From the NCBI GenBank assembly GCA_003550325.1, contig QKWP01000251.1, positions 1 through 64,000 of the forward strand: DNA of 64,000 nucleotides, written 5' to 3'. Both the position numbers and the translations under genes were made by a program. The notes under the pieces are model-generated. The model was not told the origin of the DNA. It ran no database searches and saw only the letters and a list, made by a program, of their open reading frames with translations. This stretch comes from Gigaspora rosea. Its lineage: Eukaryota > Glomeromycota > Glomeromycetes > Diversisporales > Gigasporaceae. Below are positions 30,468 through 41,016 of the stretch, piece by piece. Within the stretch, counting starts at the first letter, position 1; each line of letters opens with the position of its first letter.

Positions 30468-32092
30468 ATGCATTCTAGTCGTTCAATTATAGTATTTATA
30501 GGCGTCTTTGAAATTGTTTTTATCATTCTTTTGGCCCTAAAATATTATAATGATTATGGCATTAATAAGGTTGATATTAATAAGATTGACGATAATGGTA
30601 TTAATAAGACTGACGATAATAAGATTGACGATAATAAGATTGACAATAATGGTATTAATATGATTGACGATAATGATATTAGGATTGACAATGTAAGTTT
30701 TTAAACTTGAGTTAAGTCTACTATTATAAGAGATGTAAATCACTTTGTAACGAATTAGTTTTCTAGAATATTTAGCATATCAAAAAATATAATAAACAGT
30801 TCTTTTTGATTTTTATAATAAAACTTTTTAATAATTAAAACTCTAATGAAAGACCTGTTTGTTACATTATTTTTTAATATTCTAAAGCGATTTTACCTTG
30901 AACTTTAGCCACTATGTTTTTGACGTTGTTGATGTGATTTAATATAATCGTTTGGTATTATTGTCATATAACGTATGTAAAAACTAATAAAATTTACATC
31001 TGACGTAGACTACTCTCGTAAAGAAGCCCTACTCTGAAAAGGAATACTTAAAGGAGCTCAGTCACTTAACATCGAGCATAAAAAAAAAGCAATCTCTCAA
31101 AAAAGGACTCAAAAGTAAAAAGCCCAGTTACGAAGAGATTAGTTCTTATCAAAACAAGCCAATTCCCTTCAAAGCCAAAATGGAATGTAAAAGTTATCAT
31201 GAAAAAAATGGAATTCATTTAGGCAAATTATGGAGTTGGCCTTCAGTTCGCATCTTTATCGGTATTTGGTCAATAGCTAAAAATAATGTGATTCGAAATT
31301 TAATACGAACTTTATATTTGAAGCAAAAAAAAGATTTAATTGATGATAACGTGGATTTTAAGTTTATTCTTGGTAAATCGAATGATAAGGACTTGTCCCA
31401 ATTGATCTCAGAGAATGATACTTATGGTGATATTATCATTTTGGATATAAAAGGTAAAATTTTTAATATGAAAAAATTTGAGTAATTTGATCGATTTAGC
31501 TAATATTTAACAAATTTTTAATTAAATTTTTTATTATTTTATTAATTATTTACTACAAAAATTACTGAAATGTCATATTTATATTTTTGAAGAAAATATG
31601 AATAATGGCAAGGCATATTATTACTGGCAATGGGTTGGATTGAATATTAACACCTCAGAATATGATTATGCTGCAAAGACTGATGATGATTCATTTGTAC
31701 ATTTTCAAAATATGGCTCTTAACCTTCGACCGCTACCACGTGATTATCTATATTATGGGCATATATTTCAATATAAGAATATGTCCTTTGCTCGAGGCCT
31801 ACTCCAAGTGCTTTCAATTAATTATGCTCACGTATTTACGTCAATTCAATTCAATAAAAAAGAATGGAATGGACCTGAAGATATGCAATTAGGGTTATGG
31901 TTGGATAAATACACGAATTCAACTTTGAATCAATTCAATGAGGATTGCTTAATGTTTCATGATCCACGAGTACCAATAAATCGTCCTATATGGAGGCACT
32001 GGGCATCTCCACATACAATTGTTATACATTGGTTAAAAGACATTAATGCATGGAAAAGTATTGTTGATTTTTACTTTTTGCAATTATTATAA
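30468..32092 (+). CDS. GT31-family (beta-1,3-galactosyltransferase-like) glycosyltransferase
   Basis: Three exons, 30468-30692, 31009-31453 and 31593-32092, join in phase (GT-AG) to 389 residues. Exon 1 gives a short cytoplasmic tail, a membrane anchor (about residues 8-27) and a stem of repeated Asn/Ile/Asp/Lys units, the layout of a Golgi type II protein. Exon 2 has the family start R.FIGIW, the R.LIRTLY region and FILGKS followed by E...YGDIIILD. Exon 3 starts ENMNNGKAYYYWQWV and has the metal-binding KTDDDSF (about residue 255) and a GPEDMQLG motif. The family transfers hexoses from UDP-sugars to glycans; the exact sugar is unknown. No lesion is visible. Confidence 0.8.
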
Positions 32093-32328
32093 CTTGTTGT
32101 TCCATACTAGGTTTAGGTTTATGATTCTTTACTGAATATTTTTGTTATAGATAATTTTAGGGAATTACTTTACTTTTCGCACCAATTTATTGTTATAAAT
32201 TATATAATATTAAATTCTCACTCTAAATTTTTATTTTTATATATTTAGTTTATTTACAAAATTTAATTTCTTATTTGAGTTTGTATTACTAGTACTAATA
32301 TTTCTGATTAGAATTATATCCAGTGTTT

Positions 32329-32998
32329 ACACGGACATTGTCCCACCAATTTTACAGGAACACAGACAATGTCCCATGTCAGCATGTCTGTTGGGTAAAG
32401 CAAAAACTGTTATGAAAATTATTCAAATTGCAAAATTATGTAGACTTTTGACAATAAAAGCCATATGACTTTTTGACTTGATACCGTTGCCAAATATATA
32501 AGGATCTTATTTAATCACTATACATCAATTTTTTATATACTTGACTATAAATTTTTTTTTTTTTTACTAACTATTCATTTCAAACATCTTATATATTTAT
32601 TTATTAAATATAAGTAACGCGTTTTTCAAATCTTGACAGACCTTAAAAGTTATCCATATGTGCAAACTTTTTTTTGATTTGGTGATTGTAAAAAAAATTA
32701 ATGATAATATTTCATAAAATTTAATACAATTATTTATGTAATATTGTAAAAATGAATTGATATTGCATGATTTTCCAGTAAAATTGAATTGTGCGATTGT
32801 ATTTGATCGGTCAATTGCTTAGTTTTATGAATTGCTTTTGAAACCTTTTATGAAACCACATAATCATCATTATATTTAGTTGATCAATTGCTTTTCTTAG
32901 CATGGATGTCCGGGACAAAAAAAATTCAAAGCAAGCATGTCATCGGACGTCCCATCCCGGACAGTCCGCTATCCGTGTCCGTGTCCCATGATAACTCT
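32329..32998. mobile_element. Non-autonomous element with GGACA/TGTCC ends
   Basis: The left end near 32,329 (CAGTGTTTACACGGACATTG) and right end near 32,998 (CCGTGTCCCATGATAACTC) are inverted with mismatches. More GGGACA/TGTCCC words occur inside both ends. TTATATC flanks both sides (7 bp, possibly part of an 8-bp duplication). No ORF is seen inside. Confidence 0.5.
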
Positions 32999-33085
32999 AC
33001 TTATATCTATATTTAGCCAATATATATTAGCAAATTTAAAAATAGGTTTACAACTTTGAGTAATATATACTGTAACTCGTGTTGT

Positions 33086-34190
33086 AGTTGTTAGACGAAA
33101 CATCGAGGTTTCGTGCTGACAAAAGTCGAAACCTAATTTCTATTTTCGTCAACTAAAATCTCAAATGTCGAAATGTCGAAACTGAATATTCCCAATTATT
33201 AATGCTTAATATAAATTTCGAAGAACTAAACTCATTATAGCAATTTCATAAATTCTTAAAAGTTTTTATTTTACAGTATAACTTATACACTATTATTACT
33301 TAGAATATTACGTATTTAACAAACTTTAGAGTTATTAATTTGAATTATAATGTTAAACTTTATTGCTGTGTCTTATAATTCTCTCGTGAAAAATTTTTTG
33401 AATCTATAATTTACTAAATTCATCATATTACGCCTATATTCATATTTATTTATTTAAATATTAGAGAGATATTAATGACTTATTTACCTATTTATAATTT
33501 CTGTAATTGGCTTTTTATATACAAGTCAGGTCAAGTCAATAAATAAAAAACTCAATAGACAATATCATAAATTCTTAAATGTTTTTATTTTATAACTTAT
33601 ACACTAATATAACTTTATAGAAAATTACATATTTAACAAAAGTTTATAATTATTAATTTGAATAATGATAAACTTTATTGCCGTGCCTTATAATTTTTTA
33701 GTAAAAAATTGTTTGAATCTATAATTTACTAAATACATCATATTACTATTTATATTTACTTATTTAAATATTAGAGAGATGTTAATGGCTTATTTGCCTA
33801 TTTATAATTTCTGAAATTGGCCTTTTAAAAAATTAAATATACAAGCCGGTCAAGCCATAAACATCTTCATTAAATATAATAGAAAGCCAAAAAGCCCCAA
33901 TAATAAATCAATCTTTTTGGGTTTATTTTTATTAACAGAACACTAGAGTTTCGTTAATACTGTAGATTTTTTTTTAGTAATCTTCAATTTTTTTTTTTTT
34001 TTTTTTTTAGCGGGAGAACCAAGGTTTCGTCATTTTAAGTTTGGATTTCGACTCTCGTCAGAAGGATTTAAGGGTTTCAATTTTCGTCAGAAAGATTTGA
34101 GGTTTCGACTTTCGACAGAGGTTTCGTCATTTAGATCTTAGGTTTCGACTTTCGTCATAAACAAAAAAAGGTTTCGTCTAACAACTATAA
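33086..34190. mobile_element. About 1.1-kb element with GACGAAA subterminal repeats
   Basis: The ends are TAGTTGTTAGACGAAAC at 33,086 and its complement GTTTCGTCTAACAACTA near 34,174-34,190. Subterminal copies of GTCGAAA/GACGAAA occur left, and TTTCGTC/TTTCGAC right. Inside, a unit of about 300 bp is tandemly duplicated with a period of 319 bp (about 33,247 and 33,566). No transposase frame remains and no clean target duplication was found. Confidence 0.6.
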
Positions 34191-34269
34191 CTCAGGTTAG
34201 AAAATCCTGACTTGAATTAACGGCTTACTCGAGTTAGGTCGAGTCAACTCGATTCAAAGTCCAACAAGC
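34186..34269 (-). repeat. Right member of the distant inverted repeat pair
   Basis: This is the complement of 27,543-27,632 (for example TTACTCGAGTTAGGTCGAG). It directly abuts the end of the GACGAAA element. Confidence 0.6.
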
Positions 34270-37079
34270 ATTATATAGTATATTACACAGAATAAAACTA
34301 ATAGAAAATTTCAATAGTATAACGCAGTGAGCGTAAGGAAGAACATCATTATTTATATTAATGATTTTTATAAAATAATTTAATCTTCGAATTGGTATAA
34401 TCACTGTATATTTTGCAAGTTTTTTTTTAATCTGTTTATATTATTTTTTAATATACCGTATAAGCACAAAATAAGCTCATGGGCGTTGTTTTGATACTAT
34501 ATAGCTGCGCGACGTCATTGCGCAAAACCAGGAACGGAAGACCTAAGCAGAGGACATTATCAAGACATTTGATACTATAAATTTACACCTGATTATGTAT
34601 AGCATGCGACCTTTTTTTTAGAATAGATATAACAGGTAGCATAATGGTTGTAACTGATTTGAATTAGCTAATATTTAAAATCCGCTTAGTAATTAAACCA
34701 AAGTTAATGCTTTAATGTGTAAAACATGCGCATCAATTCTGAATATAAATTTTTTAGGACTTGCATGTTTTCAGTTGTTCGATTATTTAGTTATTAGAGT
34801 ATGTGAATTGTCCAAACATTTGCAAATCATTTGGTCAGCTTTAATCAAATAATTTCAAACTTGGCAAATAGTTTTTCTATTTATCAAATTCCACATATCC
34901 AATATAAATTGTAGAAGTTTATGCTGAAATGTTATATAGCTATATGAAAAATATTTAATTAAAAATAGAACACTCTAGACACTAACTCTAATGGGGTCTT
35001 AACCTTAATCCTGAAAAAAATTGTACTATATATTTTACAGAAGTGAACCAAGTTTTAAAAAACTTAATATTTACTAATATAAAATTAATTATAATTCTGG
35101 CCAACTGGCCCAGAATTTTTATAATTCAGGCTGGTATTTCAGCATGATATAATTTCAGCACAATCCATGCATAAAATTTTATATGATGTATATATGGGCT
35201 GCTATCAAGCAAATTAACATTTTTAAAAATTAATCCTTCAACTTTCACAACTTATATCTCGATGAATTTTGAGGTTATCTTGATAAACTAATATTCAGAA
35301 AAAAGCTTAATCAAAATTTTTTGAGATATAAGTTGTTAAAGTTAAGGAATTAATTGTTTTAAAATGTTAATCTGCTTGATTTCTATTGACGGCAGCTTAT
35401 ATATATATATTAAAATGTATGTAAAAGCAAATTTTTTGAATATTAAAAGAAAATGAGTTATTGATTTTAAAACTATATAAATTATTGTCATGGCTGAAGC
35501 TGGTAATTTTAATTATTATCATATGAAATTTTCAAAAATTTTTTGCGCCTTTTGTTAGGGAGTTTTTTTTATAGGTTTAGGGTTAGTTTTAATAATAAAA
35601 GAGTATAAGTGAATTTTAGTAGGGCTTATATTTTTAAATCAAGATCCCTAATTTCTAGCTTCAGCTGCGACAATTATTGTAAACTACTAACAAGATAAAC
35701 AGTATGCAGATGCAGTAAGCTATATAAAATATAATTAAGATTTGTGTATCAAAATTTAGAACAGAATTTAATATAGTCAGTTCAATTGCAAATTATTATA
35801 GTTTTTTATAGTTACTGTATTATATCAACTATATACTACAAATAGCAAGCTTTAATAACTTTTACAATAAATTCTAATAGAAATTATAATAGTTATTCAA
35901 TACAAACTAACTTATACTATATGTACTAAATATCTTATAAATTCATTACAAAATTTTTGTAGCAAATTTAATAACTAATTTTAAATACAAACTATATAAA
36001 CTTTAATCACATAACATACTATGTGCTATCAAGATAGTCAAATTTTGCAACAAAAATGTTTTATAGCAAATTGCTATCATAGTTTACTACTATAATTATT
36101 GTAAGTTAAAAATTTTTTATAAATTATAACAGAATTACTATAGACTATTGGTAATTGGTAATTACAGTATTATAATTTGATAAAAATAAATCTAGAAATT
36201 AAACTTCTAGATTTAACTTGGAACATTTGTATAGTCATTAAGAATTAATTTTTCACTATGATTGTCATTACACCTTATACTATTAGTAAAATAATTAAGA
36301 TTATAGTGAATATGACTAGAATATGTATTAATATATTTGCCTGAAGTTGTAACTTTAGGCAGCTTCAGGAAAGTAACAACTTCAGGCATAATAGCTATAT
36401 GATAATATGCATTATATATACAGACTCAATTTAAGAACCAATTTCTTATCAAAGTCACTATTTACAGAGTCTGGACTAAAAAGATTTAATAGCTAATTTT
36501 TATCTTATGCTTATAGCAAGGGATCTTGTTAGTATGTAAAAAAACAAATATATTGTGTAATACAGATATATGAAAAATAAACATTACTTGACAAATAGGA
36601 TCATGTGAACCAATAGGGTTCTACAATTTGATTTGATTTGATCAAATATTTGAAATATTTAATACAATTTAAAAACTTTATAAATAAAATATTAAAAAAT
36701 TTCAAATCAGATCAAATTTAAATACAAAATTTTTAATTTAAATCAAATTTAAATCAAGGTTTATTTGATTTGATCAAATTTAAATATGTCTAATATTTGA
36801 TTTAATTTTGAGTTTAAAAAACTTTAAGAATTAATTAGGTCTAAAATTTTGCTAGAAATGTTGTACTATAGATTTAATATACTGGCTAACTAGTTTAACT
36901 AATTAGTGCAATTAAATAGATCCTGTTTTAAACTACCTGGTTAAATGACTTAACATTCTTAGATTTTGCAAAACATCATTTTGATTATTATATAGCTATA
37001 TATGATTTGTATCATTCTGTTTTTAGTATTATTAAAATAATTGCTATACAATATAAAAATTTATTATTTTGATATATAT
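34270..37079. other. Gene-free AT-rich region
   Basis: No gene is visible. A MITE-like inverted pair lies at about 35,195-35,395 (GGCTGCTATCAAGCAAATTA versus TAATCTGCTTGATTTCTATT...GCAGC). Between 36,600 and 36,820 there are many repeats of TCAAATTTAAAT / ATTTGATTTGAT. Few CG dinucleotides are seen by eye. Confidence 0.4.
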
Positions 37080-37321
37080 GGGGACATCAATAGAAAAGGA
37101 ACAAATCATCTTTAGTAACTTTTTTTTAAATCTTAAATTAAAATATCTTAACAACTACTATATCAAATTTAATTAATTTTTTTTGGTTTAATTCTATAAC
37201 TATATAAAATTAAAATAAAAAAATTATTAAATTTGGTTAAGTAGTGGTTAAGTTATTTTAACTTTAAGTTGCTAAAACTTTTATTTAAAAAAAATTTGTC
37301 CTTTTTCTATTTATGTCCCTC
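37080..37321. mobile_element. MITE, GGGGACATCAATAGAAAAGG type (copy 1)
   Basis: It has terminal inverted repeats GGGGACATCAATAGAAAAGG / CCTTTTTCTATTTATGTCCC and is about 242 bp. The internal sequence and ends match the element at 50,090-50,333. No coding sequence. Confidence 0.65.
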
Positions 37322-37529
37322 TATATACCAGTATGATTATATAAAATATAGAGGAATGGTTTTATTTAACTTTTTGGCGCATTATGAACATATATTCACT
37401 ATGTAATTTTAATTTATATATAGTTTAATACAGTTAGCATTTGACATATGATACTCATATGATATAGCTAAGTGCAATAAAAAAGAAAAAAATTTTTACA
37501 ATAATAGTTTAGAATAAAATCAGAATAAA

Positions 37530-38150
37530 AAACCTGCAAGTCGATAGCGTAAGTGGTTATGCTCCCAGGTCTCCAAATGCAAGGTTGCCAGTTCAAGCCC
37601 TACTGGAGGACAAGAAAAACTATATGAGATCATGATATGGACGAGCTTGAACCAGGATACTGGGACCATAGTTGGAAAATCTTAACCACAAATAGTGCAT
37701 TGCTTGCAGTACTAGAAAAGTTTCTTAGTAGATCTCAGCTGAAGCAAAAATAAATTCCTCTGGTAGAAATTCAGTTGCACAATTCAAATACCTTTGGTAT
37801 AATTCCAATCGAGCAAGCATACCTTTGGCGAAATTCTGGTCGAATATGAATACATCCGGCGTAATAGAGCATAATTCTGCTTGAAATACTTGGACAGTCC
37901 CAGTCAAATCCCCTAGTTGTAAATGAGTCAACCAGTTGTTAACTGGTTGGAAAAATTAGAATATGATCTTTATCTTAGATAGTATAAATGAATATGTAAC
38001 ATGTATAAATGAGATGCTGACTAGGGATCATGTATGTTAGGGAACTGCGGACCCTACAGGGTCCTATACTATGGGGCCAAGGATCTAGGCTATCATATGA
38101 CAGACTTAATGCACATGTAACTAGTCTGGTGACATAAAAATGATATAATT
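37530..38150 (+). mobile_element. tRNA-derived SINE (boundaries approximate)
   Basis: TAGCGTAAGTGG (37545-37556) fits the pol III A box, and AGTTCAAGCCC (37590-37600) fits the B box with correct spacing, as in tRNA-headed SINEs. It does not fold as a clean tRNA with an acceptor stem that I could see. A unique body of about 500 bp follows, including a degenerate 31-36 bp tandem motif (CCTTTGG..AAATTC) at about 37,750-37,880. It ends near an AT-rich tail around 38,120-38,160. Both ends are uncertain. Confidence 0.5.
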
Positions 38151-38469
38151 AATAAATGACATTAGAAAATTTTTTAGATAGATACTAATCGATATATATA
38201 TAAAACCAATATATATTTATAATCGATATACATCGTAATTAAATATAAATTATTATATATCTGCTAATCAATTATTATCATATATATTTGAATCGATAAA
38301 TAATAATTTAAGTTATTAATCGCTATATAGCAGATAGCAGATAGCAGATTATCAAATTAAGGTTCTGCATACAATGCGTGTCGATAGAAATCCATAATTT
38401 TGAGATCTTCGCAAATTTTTATTTATAAATCTGCACAATTAGTAATCTTTGCACATCTAGATAGATCTA

Positions 38470-39040
38470 CCAAACTTGTTTTTTTTTATTTTTGATCTTT
38501 TTTTAATTTTTTTTTTTCATTTCGATTTATATATATATTTTTTTTCAGGTTATTTTTTTATTAATTTATATATTTATTTTTTTCAGTTTGATTTTTTCTT
38601 TATATATATTTTTTTTTATTTTTATCTTTTTTTTAATTTTTTTTTTATTCGATTTATATATATATATTTTTTTCGTGTTATTATTTTATTAATTTATATA
38701 TTATTTTTTTTTCGGTTTAATTTTTTTTTCTTTATATATATTTTTTTCTATTTTTTTTTATTTCATATATATATTTTTTTTGTACTGTAGTAAAGCGGGT
38801 ATAAAGGTCGGATTAAAAAAATCGTAGANCAGTTTGATTTATTTATTCATTTATTTTTTTTTATTTTTTTTATTTATCTTTTTTTGTATTTATTTCATTT
38901 TTTTGATTTTATTTTTTTTTGTATTTCATATTTATTTTTTTATTATTTTTTTTGTATTTTCATATTTATTTTTTTATTATTTTTTTTCGTATTTTCATAT
39001 TTATTTTTTATTATTTTTTTTTATACTGTAGTAAAATGGG
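38470..39040. repeat. T-rich low-complexity block with one ambiguous base
   Basis: Long runs of T are interspersed with ATTTATATAT and CATTTCGATTTA-like words in two blocks. Each block ends in nearly the same sequence, TACTGTAGTAAA(G/A)(C/T)GGGTATAAAGGTC, at about 38,783 and 39,024. Position 38,829 is N. The Phe/Tyr-rich ORFs here are artefacts of composition. Confidence 0.75.
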
Positions 39041-39179
39041 TATAAAGGTCAGATTAGAAGAATTGTGAAGTAGAGATCTCCCACCTGCCTCATGAAAGTA
39101 CTCTTCTCCACTACTATTTAGAAGTTGACCCATTACCATAGCATCTTTTTATAATGGGAAAGATTTTGGTCAGTATTTT

Positions 39180-39900
39180 CAGCTTGCTTTTTTTTATTTT
39201 CTTTTCACTAATGCACTCTTTTTTTTGTAGGTTGTACTTCGGGAAATGTGAAATAGCATCACATCATGAACAGAATCTTGGGCTGGTATAAGGAGTTTGT
39301 ATTTGAAAAATATAGAATAGTGTCGTGAATGGAATCTTGGGCTGGTATACCAGTTTTATTTTTGTCTTTCTTTTCTTTTTCATATTTTAATTCTTTTTAC
39401 TAACGCACTCTTTCTTTTGTAGGTTTGTACTTCAGAAAATATGAAATGGTATCTTGAACAGGATCTTAAAGAGTGTACCAGTCTGTATTTTTGTTTTGCT
39501 TTTTTCATATTCTTTTCACTAACACACTCTTTCTTTTGTAGATTGTACTTCGGGAAACGTGAAATGGCGTCATGAATGGAATCTTGGGCTGGTATAAGAA
39601 TTTTGTACTTCAGGAAATGTGAAATGGCGTCGTGAATAGAATCTTGGGCTGGTATACCAGTTTGTATTTTTGTCTTGCTTTCTTTTTTATATTTTAATTC
39701 TTTTTTATTGACACACTCTTTCTTTTGTAAGTTTGTACTTCAGGAAATGTGAAATGGCATCGTGAACAGGATCATGGGCTGGTATAAGGAGTATACCAGT
39801 TTGTATTTTTGTTTTGCTTTTTTTTTAAATTCTTTTCACTAACGCATCTTTCTTTTGTAGGTTGTACTTCAGGAACTGTGAAATAGCGTTGTAAATAGGG
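39180..39900. repeat. Tandem array of acceptor-like units
   Basis: At least five degenerate copies, 130-190 bp each, share the order (C)ACTAACGCACTCTTTC, TTTTGTAG, TTGTACTTC(G/A)GGAAATG, GAAATGGC.TC.TGAA and ATCTTGGGCTGGTATA(CC). No ORF is maintained. It lies between the T-rich block and the LINE. Confidence 0.7.
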
Positions 39901-40417
39901 GTCACTAGAAATAGAGATTCAAGAACTAGGACTATTGCAAAAAAAAAACGTATAACTATATTTGTTTGTTCTTTTGCCTTTTGGTATTATTCATTTTTCT
40001 ACTAATTTTTTCATAAATACATATTTTGCAAGATATTGAAATAGTGCCAGGAATAGAGATTCAAGAACCGTGAACTATCACAAAAAAACCAAATAGCACT
40101 CTTTCTTGTTTGTTCTTGTTATATTATTATAGATAATATGTAATAATTATAGATTTATATAGTAATTTATATAATAAAAATATATTAAGTTTTTTAATAA
40201 ATTAAAATTTTTTAAAATCGAATTTTTTTTAATAAATTATATAATTTTTATTATCAAAATATTATATTGATTATATATTGATTAGGAGCCACGGCTCCTA
40301 ATTACTCCTAAAGGCGCCTCAGGTGTCAACAAAAAGAGCGCAGTACCCCAAGGCCAAAAGGGTGCTGCATGTACAAAGGAGTTGAATAAGGGAAAATTAG
40401 ATAGAAATTTTATAATA

Positions 40418-41016
40418 GCAGCTCACAATATCAACGGCCTCAAGATACACAAATACAAACTCGACTCCTTACTTCATCATGCAAATATAGAAGGTTATAG
40501 CATAGTAGGTTTAGCCGAAACAAATCTACAAGAAAGGGTGGCAAGTTCTTGGTAGAGAAAGAAGAGAATTATAAAGGTATTTGGTCTAGTGCAGAAAATT
40601 GAAAGTAAAAAGGATCAGAGGTGGATTATTGGTTCATAGAGATTTGGAGAGACATATCGGCAAGATCGAAAGGATTAATGGATATATGTTAGTTGTATAT
40701 TTTTATTTAAACAGTTTCAATTTGATGGTAATAATGGTATACATACGAGGATACAATCAAAGAGTTAGTGCAAACAATTCAAAAGAAGATAGAGGAAAAC
40801 CAAGAAAAGTTTCATGTAGTCCTCATGGGTAATTTTAATTGTATTGTAAACCATCAGTTAGATAAGCAACCGATGGCGAGGGTTTTTAAAAAATTTAGGC
40901 TCCATACATGGTTAAGATCAGAAAATTATTTAGATACCTTTAGGCATTTAAACCCAGATAGTAAAAAATTTATGTGGAGCAATGGGAGCACTTCAACTCG
41001 AATTGATCAAATATAG
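40418..41016 (+). pseudogene. LINE endonuclease (EEP/APE-type) domain
   Basis: Pieces in three frames carry the family motifs: AAHNINGLK, GLAETNL, a KG..G.L segment with HIGKI, then VLMGNFNCIV (GDFN motif, with Asn in place of Asp), DTFRHLNP, FMWSN and STSRIDQI. At least two frameshifts occur. The Asp-to-Asn change and broken frame imply no activity. This domain nicks target DNA in intact elements. Confidence 0.75.

Noticed and set aside
30537..30743. Ile/Asn-rich minus ORF over GT31 exon 1
   Set aside because: It is the complement of the coding microsatellite; the plus frame joins the GT31 gene.
37530..37610. Functional tRNA gene
   Set aside because: A and B boxes are present but I could not form acceptor and anticodon stems; a SINE head is more likely.
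38476..39031. Phe/Tyr-rich plus-strand ORFs (104 and 65 codons)
   Set aside because: Pure by-products of T-rich low-complexity DNA.
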